The position numbers were made by a program, and so were the translations under genes. A stretch of DNA of 16,302 nt, from positions 941-17,242 of the forward strand of contig DEHG01000024.1 of the NCBI GenBank assembly GCA_002351795.1, written 5' to 3'. Below are positions 1-6,761 of this stretch, piece after piece. Within the stretch, counting starts at the first letter, position 1. Each line of letters starts with the position of its first letter. The stretch is from Ruminococcaceae bacterium UBA2806 (GTDB taxonomy: Bacteria; Bacillota; Clostridia; Oscillospirales; Acutalibacteraceae). A model generated the notes under the pieces. That model did not search any database, was not told the DNA's origin, and saw only the letters and a list, made by a program, of their open reading frames with translations.

Positions 1-26
1 CGAGCCTCGTCATCCGCTCCATAAAG

Positions 27-57
27 CCCCGTCACAATGGTGCCGGGGTCTTTTTTT
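27..57 (+). terminator. Rho-independent terminator of an upstream gene
   Basis: Arms CCCCGTCAC (27-35) and GTGCCGGGG (40-48) pair with one internal T/C mismatch around an AATG loop, and a T-rich tail (tctttttttg) follows. It probably ends a plus-strand gene lying left of the window. A reading frame stopping at TAA 22-24 would fit, but 24 bases are too few to identify it. Confidence 0.85.
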
Positions 58-83
58 GAATAATAACAGCTGGAGCTGATAAT

Positions 84-641
84 ATGCTTAATAGAAGTGG
101 TCTGCCGCTCAACCCCGAAAAATATGAATCTTCCCCGCAGGCACTTCCCTTTCGCAGGGATCTTACACCGGAAGAAAAATCCTTCATCAAACGGAAACAT
201 CTTATCCGTTCGGCCGGAGAAATCTTTATATATCTTATCATCATGACAGTCTCGATATTTGTGGCAAATTATCTTTTCAGTCTGAATAACGAGGGTCTGC
301 GTTATTTCGGGATAATTCTGATAATAGCAGCTGCTTTCGGTGTTCTGAAAAAGCTCTTTGCAGTGGTAAAAACGGATTACGCAGTATGCAGCAACGGTTT
401 GATCGTAAGAACCTTTACTCAGACACATCGCAGCCGTAATTCAAAAGGACCCTACAATACGGAATTTGTAAGCGTATGGTTTCCTGAATATGAGCTTTAT
501 TGCAGAAGGATACCTTATTCGGGAAAACACTATGATGAATTCGAAGGACTTAAACCGGGCGATGAGATAACGGTATACAAGTTTAACAATAATTATATTT
601 TTGCATACTGTCCTGAACCCTACAAGCTGAAACATTTCTGA
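84..641 (+). CDS. Unrecognised two-helix membrane protein, 185 aa
   Basis: I do not recognise this protein. The ATG at 84 has a GGAG (72-75) eight bases upstream, which supports the start. The first 45 residues are polar and charged. Two hydrophobic segments follow, at about residues 46-65 and 74-92, forming a hairpin that leaves both ends on the same side of the membrane, probably the cytoplasm. Residues 95-185 form a soluble tail that looks beta-rich and contains the phrase GDEITVYKFNNNY. No catalytic motif is visible. It sits alone between an upstream terminator (27-57) and the murC promoter, so its neighbours give no clue to its function. It is well separated from murC by about 270 bases, so it is probably a single-gene transcript. 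Coding status is supported by length, ribosome binding site and clear membrane topology. Confidence 0.8.
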   Translation: MLNRSGLPLNPEKYESSPQALPFRRDLTPEEKSFIKRKHLIRSAGEIFIYLIIMTVSIFVANYLFSLNNEGLRYFGIILIIAAAFGVLKKLFAVVKTDYAVCSNGLIVRTFTQTHRSRNSKGPYNTEFVSVWFPEYELYCRRIPYSGKHYDEFEGLKPGDEITVYKFNNNYIFAYCPEPYKLKHF

Positions 642-649
642 TTTTTTCC

Positions 650-735
650 ATGCCGTAAAAGCGCCGGGATCTTTGCGGAACAGTCCGGACGCAGCGCAGC
701 TTTGCGCTGTAGGAATTGTAGTCGGAATATGCAAT
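650..735. other. GC-rich structured intergenic block, possible dispersed repeat
   Basis: This stretch is distinctly more GC-rich than the AT-rich bases around it and packs three self-complementary elements. CCGTAAA (653-659) pairs with TTTGCGG (672-678) with one G-T wobble. GTCCGGAC (683-690) is a perfect palindrome. CAGCGCA (692-698) pairs with TGCGCTG (703-709) across a GCTT loop. None is followed by a T-run, so it is not a classical terminator for the gene ending at 641. It could be a dispersed palindromic repeat, a 3' end stabiliser or a small RNA. A minus-strand reading frame crosses it but lacks support as a gene. Confidence 0.4.
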
Positions 736-789
736 TTTTGGCTCTATTTTTGATATTTTATCATTATATTGCAGATTTTTAAAATAAAC

Positions 790-813
790 TCTTTATTTTT
801 ACGCAAATAAAGA
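790..813. repeat. Inverted repeat overlapping the murC promoter, candidate operator
   Basis: TCTTTATT (790-797) and AATAAAGA (806-813) are perfect 8-bp inverted arms separated by eight bases. They cover the -35 box and most of the spacer, ending one base before the -10 box. That is a position where a bound dimeric repressor would block polymerase. Both arms are AT-rich in an AT-rich region, so chance is a real alternative. Confidence 0.35.
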
Positions 814-820
814 ATATAAT
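792..820 (+). promoter_or_regulatory. Predicted SigA promoter of the murC-spe block
   Basis: The -10 box is a perfect TATAAT (815-820). Seventeen bases upstream is a weak -35, TTTATT (792-797). The predicted start near 827 gives a leader of about 84 bases to the murC GTG. That leader holds a small hairpin, TTTGCC (841-846) with GGCAAA (854-859), without a T-run. An 8-bp inverted repeat lies over the -35 and spacer and is listed separately. Confidence 0.6.
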
Positions 821-910
821 AGTAAAGTGATTGTTTATTATTTGCCTTAATGCGGCAAAACTATTATTACAGCCTTGTCTGTATATTAAAATATGATTGG
901 AGTGCTTTGT

Positions 911-2293
911 GTGGTAACAAACTATGAACACCTGCTTGACAATGTAAAAAGGATCCATTTTGTAGGTATAGGCGGATCGGGTATGTGCCCCCTCGCTGAA
1001 ATACTCCATAACGAAGGCTTTGAAATAACCGGATCAGATGTTGCTGAATCCGATACGCTTGAAAGGATACGCTCCTATGGTATCCCTGTGACAATGGGAC
1101 ATTTTCCTGAAAATGTTCTCGGCGCAGATATGGTGGTCTATACAGCTGCCGTTAAGCTTGACAACCCCGAGCTTGTTTCCGCAAAGGAAAATAACATTCC
1201 TGCCGTTGAACGCTGCATAATGCTTGGCGCTGTTGTGGAAAAATTCAAAAATTCCGTTGCCGTCTGCGGTACTCACGGCAAAACCACAACCACTTCCATG
1301 CTTACTCAGATATTTACTATGTCCGACTTTGACCCGACCGCTATAATCGGCGCAAAGCTCCCCTTTATCGGCGGAAACAGCAGAGTCGGCAAATCTGATA
1401 TTATCGTATGCGAGGCTTGCGAATACGTTGATACCTTCCTTCATCTCTGGCCCGCTGTAACAGTTATACTGAATGTCGATGAGGATCATCTTGACTATTT
1501 CGGAACTCTTGACAGAATAAAGCAGTCCTTTACCCAGTTTGCAGACCAAACCTCGGAGATCCTGGTTGTAAACGGCGATGACGCCAATACAATGGAATGT
1601 GTCAAGGGAATGGAGGAAAAGGGAAAGAAAATCGTTACATTCGGCTTCGGTGAGAAAAATGAATTCAGGGCTGAGATCACCGCTTTCAATGTATGCGAAA
1701 GCTTTGATATTATTCATAACGGTGAAAAACTCTGCTCTGTTACCCTTAACGTACCGGGCAAGTTCAATGTAATGAATGCGCTTGCTGCTGCGTCAGCTGC
1801 AATTACGATGGGCGTTGATCCCGAAAAGGCAGCAAAGGCTCTTGAAAGCTTCAAGGGCGCACACAGAAGATTTGAAATTCTCGGAAAGCCAAAGGGTATT
1901 ACTGTCGCTGACGACTTTGCACATCATCCCACGGAGCTCAGGGCTACGCTTACTACAGCTATGAGCATGGGATATAAGAACGTATGGGCTGTTTTCCAGC
2001 CTCACACTTATTCAAGGACATTTACCTTCCTGAATGAATTTGCAGAAGTGCTTTCTCTTGCCGACCACTGTATTCTTTCCGAAATTCTGCCCGTAAGAGA
2101 AACAAATACCTTCAATATATATTCAAAAGACCTTGCAGAGAAAATAAACGGCTGCGTATGGTTCAAAACCTTTGAAGAGATCACGGATTATGTAACGGAA
2201 AAGGCAGGTCCTGATGATCTGATTATTACCATCGGCGGCGGTAATGTTTATATGTGCGCCAATATGATAATGAAAAAGCTCAGCGAAAGCTGA
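911..2293 (+). CDS. murC: UDP-N-acetylmuramate--L-alanine ligase MurC
   Basis: MurC joins L-alanine to UDP-MurNAc with ATP, the first amino-acid addition of cytoplasmic peptidoglycan precursor synthesis. The protein has the three Mur ligase domains: an N-terminal UDP-binding Rossmann domain with VGIGGSGM at about residues 18-25, the central ATPase P-loop GTHGKTT (about 120-126), and a C-terminal domain with DDFAHHPTE. The frame can be read from ATG 893, but that codon has no ribosome binding site. GGAG at 899-902 sits eight bases before GTG 911, and starting there gives the normal MurC beginning just before LDNVKRIHFVGIGGSG. The product is 460 residues, the usual size. It is first in a co-directional block; speD starts 24 bases after its stop. 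Confidence 0.95.
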   Translation: MVTNYEHLLDNVKRIHFVGIGGSGMCPLAEILHNEGFEITGSDVAESDTLERIRSYGIPVTMGHFPENVLGADMVVYTAAVKLDNPELVSAKENNIPAVERCIMLGAVVEKFKNSVAVCGTHGKTTTTSMLTQIFTMSDFDPTAIIGAKLPFIGGNSRVGKSDIIVCEACEYVDTFLHLWPAVTVILNVDEDHLDYFGTLDRIKQSFTQFADQTSEILVVNGDDANTMECVKGMEEKGKKIVTFGFGEKNEFRAEITAFNVCESFDIIHNGEKLCSVTLNVPGKFNVMNALAAASAAITMGVDPEKAAKALESFKGAHRRFEILGKPKGITVADDFAHHPTELRATLTTAMSMGYKNVWAVFQPHTYSRTFTFLNEFAEVLSLADHCILSEILPVRETNTFNIYSKDLAEKINGCVWFKTFEEITDYVTEKAGPDDLIITIGGGNVYMCANMIMKKLSES

Positions 2294-2317
2294 CAGCAAA
2301 AAGGCAGTGATTTTAAA

Positions 2318-3130
2318 TTGGATAAAAGACTCAGGCTATACGGTTTCAACAACCTGACAAAAACACTAAGCTTTAACATATATGACGTCTGTTATGCGAA
2401 AACAGAACGTGAACAAAAGGATTATATCGCCTATATTGATGAACAGTATAATTCCGAACGTCTTACAAATATTCTTTGCCGTGTAACGGAAATGATAGGC
2501 GCTTCCGTACTTAATATTTCAAAACAGGATTATGACCCTCAGGGCGCAAGCGTGACCCTGCTCATTTCCGAAAAGGGGCTTCCCGAAAAGGTAGATCCGT
2601 CATGCAATACAGGGAGCTGGCTTATTGCACAGAAAAAGGAATCCGTTGCAGCTCATCTTGATAAAAGTCATGTTACTGTTCATACCTACCCCGAATATCA
2701 TCCCGGAAATGCCATTGCAACATTCAGAGTTGATATTGATGTTTCGACCTGCGGAACCATCTCCCCGCTTAATACGCTTGATCTGCTGATCGACAGCTTT
2801 GATTCTGATATCATTACGATTGATTACAGGGTACGGGGCTTTACAAGGAATCAGGACGGTCAGAAGCTTTTTATTGACCACAAAATAACCTCGATACAGG
2901 ATTTTATTAAAGACGAAACCTTGAAAAGATATGATACGGTAGATATAAATGTTTATCAGGCAAATATCTTCCATACACAGATGCTTATTAAAGAGCTGGA
3001 GCTTCAGAATTATCTGTTTAAAACCGATGTCTATGAAATACCGCCCAAAGAACGGCTTGCAATTTCAAACAGTCTCAGAAGAGAAATGATAGAGATATTC
3101 AGCGGCACAAATGTCTATAATGAGGACTGA
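2318..3130 (+). CDS. speD: S-adenosylmethionine decarboxylase proenzyme, E. coli-type (class 1A)
   Basis: SpeD removes the carboxyl group of S-adenosylmethionine to give decarboxylated SAM, the aminopropyl donor for spermidine synthase. The 270-residue protein resembles E. coli SpeD along its length (264 residues there), including the GFNNLTK opening. The self-cleavage site is in HLDKSH: cleavage between Lys116 and Ser117 would turn the serine into the catalytic pyruvoyl group. Cys145 in the STCG motif is the expected active-site cysteine. The start is TTG 2318, preceded at about eight bases by the Shine-Dalgarno-like GGCAGTGA (2303-2310). It lies 24 bases after murC and 3 bases before speA, so it is surely co-transcribed. 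The long class 1A form is the proteobacterial type; Bacillus has a short class 1B enzyme of about 126 residues. Confidence 0.94.
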   Translation: MDKRLRLYGFNNLTKTLSFNIYDVCYAKTEREQKDYIAYIDEQYNSERLTNILCRVTEMIGASVLNISKQDYDPQGASVTLLISEKGLPEKVDPSCNTGSWLIAQKKESVAAHLDKSHVTVHTYPEYHPGNAIATFRVDIDVSTCGTISPLNTLDLLIDSFDSDIITIDYRVRGFTRNQDGQKLFIDHKITSIQDFIKDETLKRYDTVDINVYQANIFHTQMLIKELELQNYLFKTDVYEIPPKERLAISNSLRREMIEIFSGTNVYNED

Positions 3131-3133
3131 TAA

Positions 3134-4579
3134 ATGAAACTTGATCAGAGCAGAGCGCCCATTTTTGAGGCGCTCAATGAATACAGAGAAAACAGAATAG
3201 TGTCCTTTGACGTACCCGGGCATAAGCAGGGAAAGGGCAATCCGGAGCTTCTGGGCTTACTTGGAAAGCAGTGCATGAGCATTGACGTTAATTCCATGAA
3301 GCCCCTGGATAACCTTTGCCATCCCGTCAGCGTCATTAAAGAAGCTGAGGAGCTGATGGCTGATGCCTTCGGAGCTGCTCACGCTTTTTTTATGGTCAAC
3401 GGAACCTCCAGCGCTGTTCAGGCTATGGTCATGAGTGTATGCAAACACGGCGACAAGATCATTATGCCGAGAAACGTTCACCGCAGCAGCATTAACGCTC
3501 TTATCGTATGCGGCGCTGTACCTGTATATGTTGATCCTGGTGTCAATAAAAAGCTCGGTATCCCCCTCGGTATGTCGGTCGATTCCGTTAAAAAAGCTAT
3601 CAGTGAAAATCCCGACGCAAAAGCCATTATAGTGAATAACCCGACCTATTACGGAGTCTGCTCCAATCTCCGTGAGATCGTCAAGATCGCCCACAATGCA
3701 GGAATGAAGGTTCTCGTTGACGAGGCTCATGGCACACATTTTTATTTTGGCGATTATATGCCGCTGTCTGCAATGAGTGTCGGCGCAGATATGGCTGCGG
3801 TTAGTATGCATAAGACAGGAGGCTCGCTTACACAAAGCTCTGTCCTTCTTTTGGGAAAGAATATGAATCCCGGTTATGTCCGTCAGATAATCAATCTGAC
3901 GCAGACGACAAGCGCATCTTATCTGCTGCTTACCTCGCTTGATATATCAAGGAAAAATCTTGCGCTTAACGGTAAAGCTATATTTGAAAAGGTGACTATG
4001 CTTGCTTCCTACGGCAAAAGAGAGGTCAATAAAATAGGCGGTTTTTATGCTTTTTCAAGAGAGCTTATCAACGGCGATGATATATTTGATTTTGACCCCA
4101 CAAAGCTTTCTGTACACACAAGAGATATCGGTCTTGCAGGCATTGAGGTATATGATATCCTCCGTGACAGATTTGACATTCAGATAGAATTCGGGGATAT
4201 CGGGAATATACTTGCGATCATCTCTGTCGGTGACAGTATGCTTAATATCGAAAGGCTTATTTCTGCAATGTCTGAAATAAAGCGGCTTTATACAAGAGAT
4301 CCCGCAGGTATGCTGGATCATGAATATATTGAACCTCATGTCGTTTGCTCGCCTCAGAAGGCATTTTATTCGGAAAAGATACAGCTCCCGCTTGAAGAAA
4401 CTCAGGGAAAGGTATGTGCGGAATTTGTAATGTGCTATCCGCCGGGAATACCTATTCTTGCCCCCGGCGAGCTTGTTACTAAGGATGCGCTTGAATATAT
4501 CATATATGCCAAAGCAAAAGGCTGCAACCTTCTGGGCGCAGAGGATATGAATACGGAAAAGCTTAATGTAATGAAATGA
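3134..4579 (+). CDS. speA: PLP-dependent arginine (or lysine/ornithine) decarboxylase, SpeA-like
   Basis: This fold-type I PLP decarboxylase resembles Bacillus SpeA, which makes agmatine from arginine. Its 481 residues match that family (about 490). Visible motifs are FDVPGHKQGKG near residue 25, the phosphate-binding NGTSS around 89-93, and VDEAHG (195-200), whose Asp196 should hold the PLP pyridine nitrogen. SMHKTGG contains the Schiff-base Lys227. The ATG is three bases after the speD stop, and the ribosome binding site GAGG lies inside the speD end, so translation may be coupled. Substrate cannot be read safely from sequence: members of this family act on arginine, lysine or ornithine. 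The polyamine context and likeness to B. subtilis SpeA favour arginine. No agmatinase follows in the cluster, so putrescine formation needs a gene elsewhere or a route through aminopropylagmatine. Confidence 0.88.
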   Translation: MKLDQSRAPIFEALNEYRENRIVSFDVPGHKQGKGNPELLGLLGKQCMSIDVNSMKPLDNLCHPVSVIKEAEELMADAFGAAHAFFMVNGTSSAVQAMVMSVCKHGDKIIMPRNVHRSSINALIVCGAVPVYVDPGVNKKLGIPLGMSVDSVKKAISENPDAKAIIVNNPTYYGVCSNLREIVKIAHNAGMKVLVDEAHGTHFYFGDYMPLSAMSVGADMAAVSMHKTGGSLTQSSVLLLGKNMNPGYVRQIINLTQTTSASYLLLTSLDISRKNLALNGKAIFEKVTMLASYGKREVNKIGGFYAFSRELINGDDIFDFDPTKLSVHTRDIGLAGIEVYDILRDRFDIQIEFGDIGNILAIISVGDSMLNIERLISAMSEIKRLYTRDPAGMLDHEYIEPHVVCSPQKAFYSEKIQLPLEETQGKVCAEFVMCYPPGIPILAPGELVTKDALEYIIYAKAKGCNLLGAEDMNTEKLNVMK

Positions 4580-4597
4580 TAAAGGAGGTATGTATCA

Positions 4598-5458
4598 ATG
4601 GAAATGTGGTATACTGAGGAACAGACGCAGAACGTCCGTTTCTCCATACGCTGTGATAAACAGAAATACAGCGCTCAGTCTGAATTTCAGCGCATAGAAA
4701 TTTTCAGCACACCTGAATTCGGTGATATACTTGTGCTTGATGACCGCATTATGATGACAACTAAGGATGAGTTTATATATCACGAAATGATAACTCATGT
4801 TCCCATGGCAACAAATCCTGATATCAAAACCGTTCTTGTGATAGGCGCAGGTGACGGCGGTACCGTAAAGGAGCTTTCACGTTATAAAACGATAGAAAGA
4901 ATAGATATGGTTGAAATAGACAGAATGGTTGTCGATGCCTGCAAGGAATTTCTTCCGACTATTGCCTGCAGACTCAGCGATCCGAGAGTTCATGTATATA
5001 TTGACGACGGTCTGCGCTTTGTACGAGGCGTTGAAAACAAATACGATCTTATAATTGTCGATTCCACTGACCCTATAGGTCCCGGAGAAGGTCTTTTTAC
5101 AACAGAGTTTTACGGCAACTGCTATAAGGCGCTGAACGAAACCGGAATCCTTGTAAACCAGCATGAAAGCCCTTATTACAAGACCTATGCCCGTTCCATG
5201 AGACAGGCTCATAAAAAGATCGTAGAATTCTTTCCCATCTGCAAGGTTTATCAGGCTCATATACCGACATACCCGTCCGGGCACTGGCTTTTCGGGTTTG
5301 CGTCAAAGAAATATCACCCGCTCCATGACCTTGACGAGGGCGCATGGAACAGGCTTGGAATAGATACACAGTATTATAATACAAGGCTTCACAGAGGCTG
5401 TTTTGCGCTTCCTACCTATGTCACAAAGCAGCTTATGGAAGGCGAATTCAATTCATAA
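4598..5458 (+). CDS. speE: Polyamine aminopropyltransferase (spermidine synthase)
   Basis: SpeE transfers the aminopropyl group of decarboxylated SAM to putrescine to give spermidine and methylthioadenosine; some relatives use agmatine. The 286-residue protein has the methyltransferase-like fold with the nucleotide-binding loop GAGDGG (83-88), an acidic residue at the end of the next strand (VEIDRM), and the signature DSTDPIGPGEG starting at the likely catalytic Asp155. The start is well fixed by AAGGAGGT located a few bases before ATG 4598. It follows speA by 18 bases and precedes the dehydrogenase gene by 30 bases. With speD upstream, both donor and transfer steps are encoded here. Whether the acceptor is putrescine or agmatine cannot be told from sequence alone, and the missing agmatinase makes the question relevant. 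Confidence 0.94.
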   Translation: MEMWYTEEQTQNVRFSIRCDKQKYSAQSEFQRIEIFSTPEFGDILVLDDRIMMTTKDEFIYHEMITHVPMATNPDIKTVLVIGAGDGGTVKELSRYKTIERIDMVEIDRMVVDACKEFLPTIACRLSDPRVHVYIDDGLRFVRGVENKYDLIIVDSTDPIGPGEGLFTTEFYGNCYKALNETGILVNQHESPYYKTYARSMRQAHKKIVEFFPICKVYQAHIPTYPSGHWLFGFASKKYHPLHDLDEGAWNRLGIDTQYYNTRLHRGCFALPTYVTKQLMEGEFNS

Positions 5459-5488
5459 AATTTTTCCAATATCAAGGAGGTAATCATC

Positions 5489-6688
5489 ATGGGAAAAGCG
5501 TTAATTATCGGTGCAGGCGGCGTTGCAAGCGTCTGCATACACAAATGCTGTCAGAATCCGGACGTATTTGAAGAGATCTGCATTGCAAGCAGAACAAAAT
5601 CAAAATGCGACGCACTCAAGGCAAAGCTTGACGGAGGCAAAACCAAAATTTCAACGGCTCAGGTAAATGCTGATAGTGTTGACGAGCTTATTGCACTTAT
5701 TAATCAGTTCAAGCCTGATGTTGTAGTAAACCTTGCTCTCCCCTATCAGGATCTTACTATCATGGATGCTTGTCTTGCAACAAGGGTAAACTATGTTGAC
5801 ACGGCTAACTATGAACCGCTTGATACTGCCAAGTTTGAGTATAAATGGCAGTGGGCTTACCGTGAGCGTTTTGAACAGGCAGGTATAACTGCACTTCTGG
5901 GCAGCGGATTCGACCCCGGTGTAACAGGCGTTTTCAGCGCCTATGCAATGAAGCATGAGTTTGACGAGATCAATTATATAGATATCCTCGACTGCAATGC
6001 AGGCGATCACGGCTATCCTTTCGCAACAAACTTCAACCCTGAAATAAATATCCGTGAGGTTTCCGCAAAGGGAAGCTATATCGAGGACGGCAAATGGGTA
6101 GAAACTGAACCTATGGAAATAAAGCGTGTATACAATTTCCCTGAGATAGGCGAAAAGGATATGTATCTTCTTCATCATGAGGAGCTTGAATCCCTTGCAC
6201 TCAATATCAAGGGCATAAAGCGTATCCGTTTCTTCATGACCTTCGGGCAGAGCTATCTTACACACCTGAAATGTCTTGAAAATGTCGGTATGACATCTAT
6301 AGAGCCTATTGAATTTGAGGGCAAGCAGATAGTACCTCTCCAGTTCCTGAAGGCTGTTCTTCCGGATCCCGCTTCTCTCGGCCCGAGAACAAAGGGCAAA
6401 ACAAATATAGGCTGTATCTTTATCGGTAAAAAAGACGGAAAGGACAAAACCTATTACCTGTACAATGTATGCGACCATCAGGAGTGTTATAAGGAGGTAG
6501 GCTCACAGGCTGTTTCCTATACAACAGGCGTTCCGGCTATGATCGGTGCGGCTATGCTCCTTACAGGCAAGTGGAACAAGCCCGGTGTTCATAACATCGA
6601 GGAATTTGATCCCGATCCGTTTATGGACGCTCTTAATAAATTCGGTCTTCCATGGAAGGAAAGCTATGATCCGGAGCTTGTCGATTAA
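5489..6688 (+). CDS. Carboxynorspermidine/carboxyspermidine dehydrogenase, saccharopine dehydrogenase family
   Basis: The family (CANSDH/CASDH, LYS1-like) reductively condenses aspartate beta-semialdehyde with a diamine such as putrescine using NADPH, giving a carboxylated triamine that a separate PLP decarboxylase (NspC/CASDC) then converts to spermidine or norspermidine. The 399-residue length agrees with the Vibrio enzyme (about 413). Seen here are the N-terminal Rossmann loop GAGGVAS (8-14), the internal phrases GSGFDPGV, CNAGDHG and AVLPDPASLGP, and a C-terminal SYTTGVPA, all hallmarks of this family rather than of lysine-pathway saccharopine enzymes. ATG 5489 has AAGGAGGT nearby. It is the last gene of the block: a strong terminator begins 31 bases after the stop. 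The decarboxylase partner, often adjacent in other genomes, is absent. Agmatine or other amines as alternative acceptors are possible. Confidence 0.88.
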   Translation: MGKALIIGAGGVASVCIHKCCQNPDVFEEICIASRTKSKCDALKAKLDGGKTKISTAQVNADSVDELIALINQFKPDVVVNLALPYQDLTIMDACLATRVNYVDTANYEPLDTAKFEYKWQWAYRERFEQAGITALLGSGFDPGVTGVFSAYAMKHEFDEINYIDILDCNAGDHGYPFATNFNPEINIREVSAKGSYIEDGKWVETEPMEIKRVYNFPEIGEKDMYLLHHEELESLALNIKGIKRIRFFMTFGQSYLTHLKCLENVGMTSIEPIEFEGKQIVPLQFLKAVLPDPASLGPRTKGKTNIGCIFIGKKDGKDKTYYLYNVCDHQECYKEVGSQAVSYTTGVPAMIGAAMLLTGKWNKPGVHNIEEFDPDPFMDALNKFGLPWKESYDPELVD

Positions 6689-6719
6689 ATTCATAAACAA
6701 ATACATTTACAGCAAAAAG

Positions 6720-6760
6720 GAAGCTGTCACACTTCATAAGTGCGGCAGCTTCTTTTGTTT
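6720..6760. terminator. Bidirectional terminator between the polyamine block and the lipoprotein gene
   Basis: GAAGCTG (6720-6726) pairs with CAGCTTC (6746-6752). The pairing continues through a wobble and one mismatch to CACTT/AAGTG around a CAT loop. The plus-strand tail is tcttttgttt; on the minus strand the stem is followed by ccttttt (complement of 6714-6720). It therefore serves both the plus-strand block ending at 6688 and the minus-strand lipoprotein ending at 6762. Confidence 0.9.
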
Positions 6761-6761
6761 A

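Noticed and set aside
1..24. C-terminal end of an upstream plus-strand gene (stop TAA at 22-24)
   Set aside because: It fits the terminator that follows, but seven codons cannot be identified or told from chance.
441..734. 97-codon minus-strand frame across the structured block
   Set aside because: It overlaps a supported gene and a palindrome-rich stretch; likely a chance frame through a repeat-like sequence.
893..910. Upstream ATG start for murC
   Set aside because: It has no Shine-Dalgarno sequence, whereas GTG 911 has GGAG at eight bases and gives the usual N-terminus.
1034..1717. 227-codon reading frame antisense to murC
   Set aside because: It lies wholly inside murC, whose family motifs are unambiguous; no ribosome binding site or promoter context supports it.
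2294..2317. SAM or polyamine riboswitch before speD
   Set aside because: The gap is only 24 bases, too short for any known aptamer.
5651..6478. 275-codon reading frame antisense to the carboxyspermidine dehydrogenase gene
   Set aside because: It lies inside a gene with clear family motifs; the antisense protein is an unconvincing Cys/Ile/Tyr-rich sequence.
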